This document shows, piece after piece, positions 7,514 through 15,462 of a stretch of DNA of 32,042 bases. Below the pieces are notes generated by a model. It had not been told where the DNA came from and did no database searches. It worked only from the letters and a program-made list of their open reading frames with translations. A program made the position numbers and the translations under genes. The stretch lies in the NCBI RefSeq assembly GCF_016861975.1, contig NZ_BOMB01000039.1, positions 1-32,042 of the forward strand. The letters are read 5' to 3'. Source of the stretch: Actinocatenispora rupis (GTDB lineage: Bacteria; Actinomycetota; Actinomycetes; Mycobacteriales; Micromonosporaceae). The stretch's first letter is position 1; the number at the start of each line of letters is the position of its first letter.

Positions 7514-7541
7514 CGCCGGAGTCAGAGCGGCGGCTCCGGCG
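7514..7541 (-). terminator. Candidate terminator of the LuxR-family gene
   Basis: An 8-bp GC-rich stem (CGCCGGAG with CTCCGGCG) with a 12-nt loop begins 4 nt after the stop of the LuxR gene. The following bases are only mildly U-rich. It separates this gene from the sulfur operon downstream on the same strand. Confidence 0.45.
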
Positions 7542-7545
7542 GGCG

Positions 7546-10248
7546 TCACGAACCCTCCGCCAGCCGGTCGGCGATCGCCGTACGGGACGGGACGGACAGC
7601 TTGCGCAGGATGTTCCCGACGTGCACGGCCGCCGTCTTCGGGGAGATGTGCAGCCGCCTGGCCAGCTCCGCGTTCGTCAGCCCGTCCGCGATCAGCCGCG
7701 CCACCTCGCGCTCCCGCGGCGTCAGCGCCGCCGGCCCCGCCGCCGTACGCTCCTCGCCGGCCAGGCCCAGCTCCTCGCGTACCTCGGTGAGCTGCGCGAC
7801 CCGCCAGCCACCCCAGTCGGCCAGCCGCGTCGACGCCTCCCGCACGTACGCCGCGGCGTCCTCGGCCCGGCCCAGCGCCAGCGCACACCGCGCCGCCCCG
7901 ACGTACGCGGTGCCCACGACGGACGGCGGCATCAGCGCCGAACCGGTCGCCGCCAGGTAACCCGGCAGGGCGTCGGCGTGCCGCCGGTTCACCTCCGCGA
8001 TCTGCGCGTCGACCAGGTTGCGGTGCTCGTCCCACACGTTCGGGTCGAGCAGCTCGGCGTGCATCCGGTCCAGGTCTGCCAGGTCCAGCCCGCAGGCCAG
8101 CGCGGCGGAGATCAGGTCGTGCGCCTGCGCGCCGCTGCGCCACATCTGGTGCGACAGCGCCGCGTACAGCTCGGTCAGCCGGGCCAGCGCCACGTCCCGG
8201 TCGCCGCGCCGACAGGCCAGATGGAACGCCAGCCCCGGTACGGCGGTGGCGATGGCCTGCGGCTGCGCGACCAGCTCGTCCAGTACGGCGGCGGCGTCGT
8301 CCAGCCGCTCGGCCTCCAGGTACAGGCCGGCGAGGAACTGGCCGTGGTAGTCGGCCCGCCGCCCGCGCCGCCGGTACCCGCGGTCGATGCGGCGGCCCTC
8401 CTCCAGCGCCTCGACGGCCCGGTGCAGCTCCCCCTGCCGTACGGCGAGGCGAGCCAGGCCCGAGTAGTACGCGGCGACGGCGAGGCGCTCGAAGCCGGCG
8501 CGTTCCGCGTCGATGCGCATCCGTTCCAGCATCTGCGCGTGGTCCTGCGGGGTGGTCGGCGGCAGGTCCTGGACCAGGAAGTTCAGCGCGCGGGCGGCGA
8601 GCACCCACTCGCCCAGCTTCTCGGCCTCGTCGACCAGGTCGCCGAGGATCGTCCAGCCCTCAGCCGCGGTGGCGGGCCGGTCGGTCAGCGCCGCGCCCTT
8701 CTCCACCAGCGCGGCCAGCCGGATCTCCGGCAGCTCGTACTCCTCGGCCAGCGCCAGCGCCCGGTCCGCCCACGCGATCGTGGCGTCCACGTCGTCGCGC
8801 AGCCCGGTCGACTGCGCCACGGCGGTCATCGCGCGGGCCGCCTCGGCGCCCGGCGGCAGCTCCGCGATCAGCTCCTCCACCTGGCGCGTCGCCGTACGCA
8901 TCTCGTCGATCTCGTCGGCCTCCCACGCCACCCGGATCAGCAGGTACAGCGCGTCGGCCTGGGCGGTGGCGGTGGTCGCGGCCTCGCGCCAGCCGCGCGC
9001 GTACCGGATGCCGTCGTCGAGGAGGCCGGCGAGCCAGGCGGCGCGCGCGGCGGACGACAGCAGGTCGACGTCCTCGGGCATCTCGTCCAGGCCCATCTCG
9101 GCCAGCTGCAACGCCTGGTACGCGGAGCCGATCGACAGGTACAGCGCGGCGCCGCGGCGGGCGGCGTGGACCATGTCGTCGTACCGCATGGCGGCGTGCG
9201 CGTGGTGCGCCACCAGCGCCGGGTCGGCGTCCTCGCCGGCGAGGAGTACTTCCAGGGCGGACTCGTGCAGGCGGCGGCGCTGCCGGGCCAGCATCGCGCC
9301 GGTGATCGACTCGCGCACCAGCGCGTGCCGGAAGCTGAACTCGTCCTCGCCGGACTCGACGAGTACGCCGGTCTCGACCAGCTCGCGGAGCGCGGCGATC
9401 AGGTCGTCCTCGCCGGTGCCGGTGACGGCGGCGAGCAGGTCGAACGGGACGCGGTAGCCGAGCACGGCGGCGGCCTCGACGATGCGTCGCAGCTCGGGGG
9501 CGAGTCCCTCGGTCTGCCGGCGGAGCGCCTCGGCGAGGCTCCACGGCAGCGGCGCGTCGACCAGCTCGTCGACCCCGCCGGTACTGCCGCGCAGCAGTTC
9601 CTCCAGGAAGAACGGGTTCCCACCGGTACGGTGGTGCAGCGCCGCGACCGTCCGGTACGGCACGGTCTGTCCGGTCGCCGCGGACACGAACGCCGCGGTG
9701 TCCGCCTCGGTCAGCCGGTCCAGCCGGACGTGCGTGAGGGTGTGCCGGCGCTCCATCCGCGCCAGCAGCGCGCCGACCGGCTGCCGCCCCGACACCTCGT
9801 CCGGCCGGTACGTGGCGAGGAGAAGTCGCGGGCCGCCCTGCTCGGCGAGCCGTTCGAACAGTGCGGCGCTCTCCGAGTCGGCCCAGTGCAGGTCCTCGAA
9901 GACGATCACCGCCGGGCCGTCGCCGACCTGCGCCGACAACAGCGAGAGCCCGGTGTGCAGGCGCTCCACCGGGCTACGACGCGCATCGGTCAACTCGTCC
10001 AGCGCCGCCTCGGACACCCCCGGGCGACCGTCGATCGCGTCCAGCAGCACCTCGTACGGCCGGGACAGCGAGCCGGGCTCGGCGTGCCCGACCAGCACCG
10101 TCGTACCGGCGGGAAGGCCGGCGAGCAGCTCGGCGACCAGTCGGGTCTTGCCGATGCCGGGCTCGCCGGCGATCACGGCCACCTCGGGCCGGTGCGCGGC
10201 GGCGAGTCGCGCCAACCGGCGCAGCTCGTCGTCGCGGCCGACCATCAT
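7546..10248 (-). CDS. Large ATP-binding LuxR-family transcriptional regulator (LAL type)
   Basis: A 900-aa cytoplasmic regulator. An N-terminal AAA/STAND ATPase domain has Walker A GEPGIGKT (about residues 28-35) and Walker [13 protein letters not shown] (about 113-124). The middle is a long helical repeat region of TPR style. The C-terminus is a LuxR/GerE helix-turn-helix, [20 protein letters not shown] through [18 protein letters not shown]. The family switches promoters on after ATP and ligand binding; ligand and targets are unknown here. The ATG at 10248 is chosen because it overlaps the TGA of the upstream 65-aa gene (ATGA). A GTG at 10275 is an alternative. Confidence 0.9.
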   Translation of the reverse strand: MMVGRDDELRRLARLAAAHRPEVAVIAGEPGIGKTRLVAELLAGLPAGTTVLVGHAEPGSLSRPYEVLLDAIDGRPGVSEAALDELTDARRSPVERLHTGLSLLSAQVGDGPAVIVFEDLHWADSESAALFERLAEQGGPRLLLATYRPDEVSGRQPVGALLARMERRHTLTHVRLDRLTEADTAAFVSAATGQTVPYRTVAALHHRTGGNPFFLEELLRGSTGGVDELVDAPLPWSLAEALRRQTEGLAPELRRIVEAAAVLGYRVPFDLLAAVTGTGEDDLIAALRELVETGVLVESGEDEFSFRHALVRESITGAMLARQRRRLHESALEVLLAGEDADPALVAHHAHAAMRYDDMVHAARRGAALYLSIGSAYQALQLAEMGLDEMPEDVDLLSSAARAAWLAGLLDDGIRYARGWREAATTATAQADALYLLIRVAWEADEIDEMRTATRQVEELIAELPPGAEAARAMTAVAQSTGLRDDVDATIAWADRALALAEEYELPEIRLAALVEKGAALTDRPATAAEGWTILGDLVDEAEKLGEWVLAARALNFLVQDLPPTTPQDHAQMLERMRIDAERAGFERLAVAAYYSGLARLAVRQGELHRAVEALEEGRRIDRGYRRRGRRADYHGQFLAGLYLEAERLDDAAAVLDELVAQPQAIATAVPGLAFHLACRRGDRDVALARLTELYAALSHQMWRSGAQAHDLISAALACGLDLADLDRMHAELLDPNVWDEHRNLVDAQIAEVNRRHADALPGYLAATGSALMPPSVVGTAYVGAARCALALGRAEDAAAYVREASTRLADWGGWRVAQLTEVREELGLAGEERTAAGPAALTPREREVARLIADGLTNAELARRLHISPKTAAVHVGNILRKLSVPSRTAIADRLAEGS

Positions 10249-10442
10249 CGGGCCGGCACCGTCCCTCCCACGCACGGCTCAAGACTAGCGGCGGTACGAC
10301 CGGCGCTCCGGCTCGCGTGGTGCCGGTGCGAGCGGCGTACCTTGCGTGCGGCGGCCAGCAGGCGGGACCGCTCGGCGGCGGCCAGGTGCTCGGCCTGGTA
10401 GGCGTGCAGGTTGTCGAGCATCAGTTCGGGGTTCGTGAACAT
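10245..10442 (-). CDS. 65-aa protein coupled to the LuxR regulator, unknown function
   Basis: A small protein, [20 protein letters not shown] then a basic helix ([22 protein letters not shown]) and a short tail. GGAGG stands before the ATG at 10442, and the stop overlaps the ATG of the LuxR gene by 4 nt. A good ribosome site plus translational coupling argue that it is a real gene. From memory, similar tiny proteins beginning MFT-P-E and ending in Arg/His-rich stretches occur in other actinobacteria and are called hypothetical. It has no enzyme motif. It could bind the ATPase partner or nucleic acid; neither is shown. Confidence 0.65.
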   Translation of the reverse strand: MFTNPELMLDNLHAYQAEHLAAAERSRLLAAARKVRRSHRHHASRSAGRTAASLEPCVGGTVPAR

Positions 10443-10568
10443 CAGGTCCTCCAAGACCGCGGATCTCTTGTTGTGAGACCAATACTCGGCTCGTAAGGCC
10501 CTGACCACATCGGCACCGATTACCTATCTTTGCCGCCCCCCGGTACCTACCCGCACCCCGAAGTGGAT

Positions 10569-10593
10569 CTAGGTATCCCTAGGTATGCCTAGG
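10569..10593. repeat. Direct repeats with 10-bp period
   Basis: CTAGGTATCC, CTAGGTATGC and CTAGG follow each other head to tail, so the same base pattern recurs once per helical turn. They lie between the promoter side of the LuxR operon and the end of the subtilase-like gene. Such helically phased repeats often bind a cooperative regulator, possibly the LuxR protein itself; no data here prove it. Confidence 0.5.
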
Positions 10594-10668
10594 CCGTGCC
10601 GGTGGCCGCCGTTCGACCGCGTTCCGGCGGCCGGATCCGGGGTGCCCGCCCGGACACCCCGGTGGTAC

Positions 10669-12852
10669 CTAGCCGGCCTGCACCGCGTACGCGGCGGTGA
10701 CGGTACGGGTGAGCGTCGAGCCGGCCGCGTCGGTCGCCGCGAGCCGCAGACCCACCTGCTTGCCGGCCGCGTCCGCCGGACTGTCCACCGCCACCCGGTA
10801 CCGGCCGCCGCCGAGCGCGGTGACCTGCGCCGGCCGGTACGCGCCGCCGGCGACGCTGGTGGCCGCCGTCAGCCCGGTCACCGCCGCCGTACCGCCGGGC
10901 AGGTGGCCGACGGTGACCACGAACTCGGTCCGCCCGACCGGTACCAGGGCCGGCACGGGCGCGGCCATCGTCAGCAGGGGCAGCAGCGTCGCGCCGGTGG
11001 CGCCGGCGGGGCAGGTCCAGCCGGCCGGCAGCGCGGCACCCGACGTGGCCGACGACGGCACCGTGTACTGCGAGTCGACGGTGGTGGCGCTGGTGGCCCC
11101 GAGCTTGTCGCGCCGTACGGTCTGGCCGATCCGGTACGTGTGCGCGGCGGCGTCGACCGGCACCGTGACGGTGTCGCTGTCGGCGACGTCGGCGAGGGTG
11201 CGGCCGTCGGCGGACACCGTGACCGCGGAGTACCCGGTGGTGTCGCCGGGATCGACCCAGCCGGAGTGCGCGGGATCGGCGTCCAGCTCGGTGGACGGCG
11301 ACAGGGCGAGCTGGCCCGCGGTGCGGCAGGCCACCCCGTACGGCCGCGGGAACGGTGTGCCGCCGGCGAACCCGGCACCGAGCGACGGCGTGAACCAGCC
11401 GACCCGGTAGGTGCGGCCCGGCTCGTACCGCACGGGCTCGGTGGTCATCCCGTCGGACTTCCGGTACACGACCGGCACCCAGCGCACGTCGGCGGGGCCG
11501 TACAGGTGGTCGACGTGCCGGGTGGCGTCGACCCGGTCGAGCGTCTCCTGCCCGCCCCGCAGGTCCGGGTAGACCGGCCCGTTCCCGTACGCGACGCCGC
11601 CGGTGCTGCCGTCCGCCGGGACGGTGTCGACGACCGTGGCGAACTCCGCCGGCGCCGGCGTACGCCGCAGGTCCGTCGGTACGCCGTCCCGCCACTCGGC
11701 GGTCAGGTGCCAGTCCTCCGCGGTGCCGTCGTGCGTCGGCACGGTGCGGTGCTCGTACGCGTCCAGCTCCAGCACGCCGTGCTTCGGCCGCGCGACCGGC
11801 TGCACGTGCAGCTGGTCCTCCTTCTCGTACGCCCAGCCGATGCCGGGCGGCGTCTCGTGTACGCCGTCGGTGGTCGCCACGTCCGCGCCGACCGAGGCCA
11901 GCGTGGACGGCTCGGGCGTGGTGAACCCGGCCGTGGCGGTGGCCTTCGTCGCGTCCACGGTGACGGTCTGGCCGGACGCGGTCACCGGGTAGTCCGCCAC
12001 GATCGGCTGGTACGCGGCCTGGAACTGGCCGTTCGCGTCACTGACCGCGGTGTCGCCGACGAGCATGTAGTGCCCGTCCGGTACGGAGAGCTTGACGACG
12101 TCGTCCGGGCCGACCGGCACGTACCGGCTGAACGTGCGGGTGTCGTCGGTGTTGGTGACCAGCACCGCGGCGCCCAGCAGCGTGCCGGGCGGCGGGACCA
12201 GCTTCACCGTCAGCGTCCGCATCGGGTACTTCGGCGTCACGGTGCGGGCGGCGGGCACGTCCAGCGCGACGCGGGTCAGCCCGGCCACCGGCGTACCGGC
12301 GGCGCGGGCGGCGGCCAGACCCCGGCGTACGGCGGCGCGCAGGGCGGCGCCGAGGTCCGCGGCGGACGCGACCGTACCGGCGGCGTGCGACCCGGACCGC
12401 GACGTGATCCGTACGCCCGGCACGTCACGGACGGGCCCCGCGTACGTGAGGGTCACCGGCGCCGGCCCGGTACGGTCGGCCAGCGCCGCCACGTCGAACA
12501 GGCCCAGGTCCAGCGCCCCGCCGAGGAACGGCCGCGCCTCCACGGGCACCGCGTACACCCGGCCGGCGGCGCGGACGACGGTGAGCGGCGAGCGGTCCCC
12601 GGGCATCCGGCCGACCAGCGGCGTGTCACCGGCCCAGCGCACCGCGATCCGTTCCCCGGTGGGCAACTGGACCCGGGACGGATGCCGGCCGGGCCGCGCG
12701 GCAACGGTGGACGCGCCGGCGCTGGACGTGGTGGTGGACAGGCTGGTGGACATCGTGGTGGGTGCCGCGGCGGCGGAGGTGGCCGCGGCGAGCGGCAGGA
12801 CGAGCGCCGCGACGCACAGGGCTCTCCACCGGCGGCGGTGGTTCGTCGACAC
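10669..12852 (-). CDS. Secreted subtilase-like protein lacking the protease domain
   Basis: A 727-aa exported protein; signal peptide residues 1 to about 30 end in TSAAAA. Residues about 55-135 (VQLPTGERIAVRW through ALDLGLFDVAAL) resemble the propeptide of large actinomycete S8 peptidases. The C-terminal half (YGPADVRWVPVVYRKSDG, YEPGRTYRVGWF, HSGWVDPGDTTGYS, VTALGGGRYRVAV) resembles the accessory domains that follow their catalytic domain. The roughly 400-aa catalytic domain with the Asp/His/Ser triad is absent: I find no DTG, HGTH or GTSM-type motif. The GTG at 12852 is chosen for its AAGGAGA site. The reading frame is intact, so this is not obviously a decaying gene. Confidence 0.7.
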   Translation of the reverse strand: MSTNHRRRWRALCVAALVLPLAAATSAAAAPTTMSTSLSTTTSSAGASTVAARPGRHPSRVQLPTGERIAVRWAGDTPLVGRMPGDRSPLTVVRAAGRVYAVPVEARPFLGGALDLGLFDVAALADRTGPAPVTLTYAGPVRDVPGVRITSRSGSHAAGTVASAADLGAALRAAVRRGLAAARAAGTPVAGLTRVALDVPAARTVTPKYPMRTLTVKLVPPPGTLLGAAVLVTNTDDTRTFSRYVPVGPDDVVKLSVPDGHYMLVGDTAVSDANGQFQAAYQPIVADYPVTASGQTVTVDATKATATAGFTTPEPSTLASVGADVATTDGVHETPPGIGWAYEKEDQLHVQPVARPKHGVLELDAYEHRTVPTHDGTAEDWHLTAEWRDGVPTDLRRTPAPAEFATVVDTVPADGSTGGVAYGNGPVYPDLRGGQETLDRVDATRHVDHLYGPADVRWVPVVYRKSDGMTTEPVRYEPGRTYRVGWFTPSLGAGFAGGTPFPRPYGVACRTAGQLALSPSTELDADPAHSGWVDPGDTTGYSAVTVSADGRTLADVADSDTVTVPVDAAAHTYRIGQTVRRDKLGATSATTVDSQYTVPSSATSGAALPAGWTCPAGATGATLLPLLTMAAPVPALVPVGRTEFVVTVGHLPGGTAAVTGLTAATSVAGGAYRPAQVTALGGGRYRVAVDSPADAAGKQVGLRLAATDAAGSTLTRTVTAAYAVQAG

Positions 12853-12871
12853 GATCGGTCTCCTTGTCGCG

Positions 12872-12906
12872 GCGGTCCGCACGGAACGGGGTTCCGTGCG
12901 GACCGC
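12872..12906 (-). terminator. Perfect 16-bp inverted repeat between CU044-type gene and secreted protein gene
   Basis: GCGGTCCGCACGGAAC (12872-12887) pairs fully with 12891-12906 around a 3-nt loop. It lies 42 bp after the stop of the CU044-type gene and ends 6 nt before the ribosome binding site of the secreted protein gene. It could end the sigma-factor operon, partly or fully, or shield the next gene's ribosome site. There is no U tract. Confidence 0.6.
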
Positions 12907-12948
12907 GGGCGGGGACGCGGGGCCCGGCGGACCTCGCGGGCGGGCGTA

Positions 12949-14073
12949 CTAGAAAAGGTGCGGGTTGCCGGTCACGTCGGCGCTCAGCGCGGTCTCCGAG
13001 TACGTGGAGCCGACCGGCAGGTACGCGTCGTCCTCGATGGAGCGGACGACGATCGTGCGCTCACCGAGGAACTGCCCGGTCTTCGGGTCGAACACGATCT
13101 CCGTGCGGAGGAACCCGTACGGCGCGGGCTTGCTGATCGAGACGCCCCTACGGCCGTCCAGGTCCTTGGCGTTCCGCTGGAACGTGATGCCCGGGATGAG
13201 CCGGGCCGCCCGGTAGAGCGCGGCGCGCAGGTCCGCCGGGGCGTACCCGGTGGCGAAGACCTCGGCGATCATCTGGAACGCCATCGTCGGCCGGTCGCCC
13301 TTGTTCAGCGACGACGGCTCCACGGCCGCCTCGATCGCCGCGAGCAGCTTCCTCGGGTCGCGCGGCTGCTGCGCGAGGAACCTCGGCGTCGGGTAGTACC
13401 AGCCGGGCTCCTGCGGGCCCACCACGTGTGGCTTGCCGGTGGGGGTCCGGTCCGGCTGGCCGTCGTGCCCGCTCGACAACGAGGCCGACCTGGTGAACAC
13501 CCTCGGATCGGACGCGCGGACCTTCCGCTCGTCGGCGGCACTGGCGAACTTCGTGTCGAGGCTGGTCTCCCGCCACCACCACACGCCGTCCGCGTCGGCC
13601 GGCACCCAGACCTCCGTCCGGAACTTGTGGCGGAACCTGACCCCGTCGAGGTACTCGCCCCACCACACGTTCCGCGAGATGTGCAGGTACTGGCCCTTGC
13701 CCACGACCGGGTCACCCGTCGTACGGGCGTGGTCGGCGGCCAGCGCCAGCGCCGACGACGCGTCCGTCGGCGCCCGGTACGGGGTACCTGCGGCCGACGT
13801 ACCGCCGCCGGTCTCGGGACGGTGCCCCGACGGGCGGTCCGTCCCCGCCACCGTGACGAGAACGCCGGCGCCGACGGCGACCGCCGCCGCGGTGGCCACG
13901 CCGATCGCGAGCCGCCGCCCCAGCAGCGCGCGCCACGACGTACGCGACCGTTCGAACGCGGGCGGTACCTCGGCCATCCGCCGGGTCAGCCGGTCCCGCG
14001 CGGCCGCGAGTACGTCGGGGTCCGGGTCGGGCAGGTCGGCGCGCAGCCGCGCCAGGGTGTCCATGTCATCCAT
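12949..14073 (-). CDS. CU044_5270-type membrane protein, probable partner of the ECF sigma factor
   Basis: A 374-aa protein. The first 45 residues are cytoplasmic (MDDMDTLARLRADLPDPDPD), then a basic patch (RALLGRR), one membrane helix (about 52-74, LAIGVATAAAVAVGAGVLVTV) and a large outside domain with PGITFQRNAKDLDGRRGVSI and FDPKTGQFLGERTIV. This order is typical of proteins annotated as the CU044_5270 family and found next to ECF sigma factors. They are thought to act like anti-sigma factors, but the N-terminus shows no zinc motif. The ATG at 14073 overlaps the sigma gene by 8 nt and has AAGGAGA upstream. Confidence 0.8.
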   Translation of the reverse strand: MDDMDTLARLRADLPDPDPDVLAAARDRLTRRMAEVPPAFERSRTSWRALLGRRLAIGVATAAAVAVGAGVLVTVAGTDRPSGHRPETGGGTSAAGTPYRAPTDASSALALAADHARTTGDPVVGKGQYLHISRNVWWGEYLDGVRFRHKFRTEVWVPADADGVWWWRETSLDTKFASAADERKVRASDPRVFTRSASLSSGHDGQPDRTPTGKPHVVGPQEPGWYYPTPRFLAQQPRDPRKLLAAIEAAVEPSSLNKGDRPTMAFQMIAEVFATGYAPADLRAALYRAARLIPGITFQRNAKDLDGRRGVSISKPAPYGFLRTEIVFDPKTGQFLGERTIVVRSIEDDAYLPVGSTYSETALSADVTGNPHLF

Positions 14074-14629
14074 GTCCGTCTCCTTGGTCTTTCGCGGCGG
14101 CGGCGCGGATCCGGGCGCGTGCCCGGTGCAGCCGGGACCGCACGGTGCCGATCGGGATGTCCAGCGCGTCGGCGACCTCGGGGTAGCTCAGCTCGCCCCA
14201 GGCCACCAGCAGCAGGACCTCCCGGTCGGCCGCCGACAGGCCCGCCAGTACGCCGGCCAGCCGGGCCGCGGCGCACTCGGCGTCCACGGCCTCGGCGACC
14301 CGGCCGGCGTGGTCCGCCGCGACCGGGTCCACCCCGGTCCGCGCCCACGCCTGGTACTGCCGGACCTCCTCGCGCCGGCGCCGGCGCAGCAGGTTGCCGG
14401 CGATGCCGTACAGCCAGGGCCGGGCGTCGGGGCGGGTCCGGTCGTACGTGCCGCGCCGCTCGTACGCGATCAGAAATGTCTGCGCGAGAAGGTCGTCGGC
14501 GGCGCCGGTGCCGGCCCGCCGCGCCAGGTACCGGTGCACCACGGCCGCGTGCCGGTCGAACAGCACCGCGAAGTCGCTGTCCACCAGGTCGGCGTCGGTA
14601 CGCACCGGCGGAGGTTCCGACACACTCAC
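14066..14629 (-). CDS. ECF-type RNA polymerase sigma factor
   Basis: A 187-aa sigma factor with region 2 (DFAVLFDRHAAVVHRYLARR through LLAQTFLIAYERRGTYD, then RPWLYGIAGNLLRRRRR) and region 4 (SAADREVLLLVAWGELSYPE, then IGTVRSRLHRARARI). It directs RNA polymerase to a small set of promoters and is presumably held by the membrane protein encoded next, whose start overlaps its stop. The GTG at 14629 (MSVSEPPPV) is preferred, with GAGGAG about 12 nt upstream; a longer frame to 14761 would run through the divergent promoter. The secreted subtilase-like gene lies just downstream and may be a target. Confidence 0.9.
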   Translation of the reverse strand: MSVSEPPPVRTDADLVDSDFAVLFDRHAAVVHRYLARRAGTGAADDLLAQTFLIAYERRGTYDRTRPDARPWLYGIAGNLLRRRRREEVRQYQAWARTGVDPVAADHAGRVAEAVDAECAAARLAGVLAGLSAADREVLLLVAWGELSYPEVADALDIPIGTVRSRLHRARARIRAAAAKDQGDGHG

Positions 14630-14652
14630 CCGCGCATCCTGCTCCTCATCCA

Positions 14653-14662
14653 GTGACGTCAC
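14653..14662. promoter_or_regulatory. 10-bp palindrome before the ECF sigma gene
   Basis: GTGACGTCAC is a perfect palindrome 24-33 bp before the sigma-factor start, inside the 112-bp divergent region. It could be an operator; no regulator is known. Confidence 0.25.
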
Positions 14663-14730
14663 ACCCGCTATTGCCCGGTACGCGCCGGCCGGTTCCCACC
14701 CGGGCGATGACTTTTCCGCCGGCCACCGGT

Positions 14731-14741
14731 CAAGCTGGGGT
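14731..14741 (+). promoter_or_regulatory. Leaderless-type -10 element of the DHFR-family gene
   Basis: CAAGCT (14731-14736) lies 5 nt before the ATG, with no ribosome site between. It resembles the start regions of five other genes in this window. Confidence 0.35.
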
Positions 14742-15377
14742 ATGGGAATCGTGACGAGCAACCTGTCGGTCTCGGTGGACGGCTACGTGGCCGGGCCGGA
14801 CCAGAGCCCGGAGAACCCGCTCGGCGTGGGCGGCGAACGCCTGCACGAGTGGATGGTCGTGACGCGGGAGTTCCAGTCGCAGCACGGGCAGAGCGGCGGC
14901 GAGCACACGGCGGACAGCGAGATCGCGGCGCGGATGGGCAGCGGCGTCGGCGCGCACGTGATGGGCCGGAAGATGTTCGGCGGCGGGGACGGCCCGTGGG
15001 ACACCACGTGGCGCGGCTGGTGGGGCGACGAGCCGCCGTTCCACGCGCCGGTGTTCGTCCTGTCGCACCACGAGCGCGCGCCGCTGGAGATGGCCGGTGG
15101 CACCACGTTCCACTTCGTGACCGGCGGTGTCGAGGCGGCGCTGGCGCGGGCGAAGGAGGCGGCCGGCGACGCGAACGTCCAGGTGGCGGGCGGCGCCAGC
15201 ACCGTCAACCAGTACCTGGCGGCGGGGTTGCTGGACGAGCTGTTCCTGCACGTCGCCCCGGTCGTACTCGGCGGCGGCGAGCGGCTGTTCGTCGGCGTCG
15301 GCGACCCGACCCTGACGCCCGTCGAGGTGGTCGGCTCCCCCACCGTCACGCACGTCCGGTACCGGATCGGGCGGTGA
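14742..15377 (+). CDS. Dihydrofolate reductase / RibD C-terminal family protein
   Basis: A 211-aa cytoplasmic protein of the NADPH-dependent reductase fold shared by DHFR and the RibD C-terminal domain. It begins TSNLSVSVDGYVAGPDQS, with GAHVMGRKMF, APVFVLSHH, and the glycine-rich VAGGASTVNQYLAAGLLDEL and VVLGGGERLF loops, all typical for the family. Such proteins in actinomycetes are usually of unknown substrate and are not the housekeeping DHFR. The ATG at 14742 fits the family N-terminus exactly. It is transcribed away from the ECF sigma gene. Confidence 0.88.
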   Translation: MGIVTSNLSVSVDGYVAGPDQSPENPLGVGGERLHEWMVVTREFQSQHGQSGGEHTADSEIAARMGSGVGAHVMGRKMFGGGDGPWDTTWRGWWGDEPPFHAPVFVLSHHERAPLEMAGGTTFHFVTGGVEAALARAKEAAGDANVQVAGGASTVNQYLAAGLLDELFLHVAPVVLGGGERLFVGVGDPTLTPVEVVGSPTVTHVRYRIGR

Positions 15378-15450
15378 GCCGCGTCGCCCGGCCGGGTGGT
15401 ACGCCCGGGGAGCGGTCCCGGCATCCCGGGCGGACGCCGGGCCGGGCCGC

Positions 15451-15462
15451 CATGCTGGGGTG
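15451..15462 (+). promoter_or_regulatory. Leaderless-type -10 element of the PQQ-propeller gene
   Basis: CATGCT (15451-15456) followed by GGGGTG lies directly before the ATG at 15463. The layout nearly repeats that before the DHFR-family gene. Confidence 0.35.

Noticed and set aside
7438-10401. A 987-codon open frame on the plus strand opposite the LuxR gene
   Set aside because: It mirrors the real gene, with Arg/Gln/Gly-rich noise and no start region or motif.
10585-14754. A 1389-codon open frame on the plus strand
   Set aside because: It runs antisense to three well-supported genes, has low-complexity Arg/Gly/Pro-rich translation and no domain; it is a by-product of high GC content.
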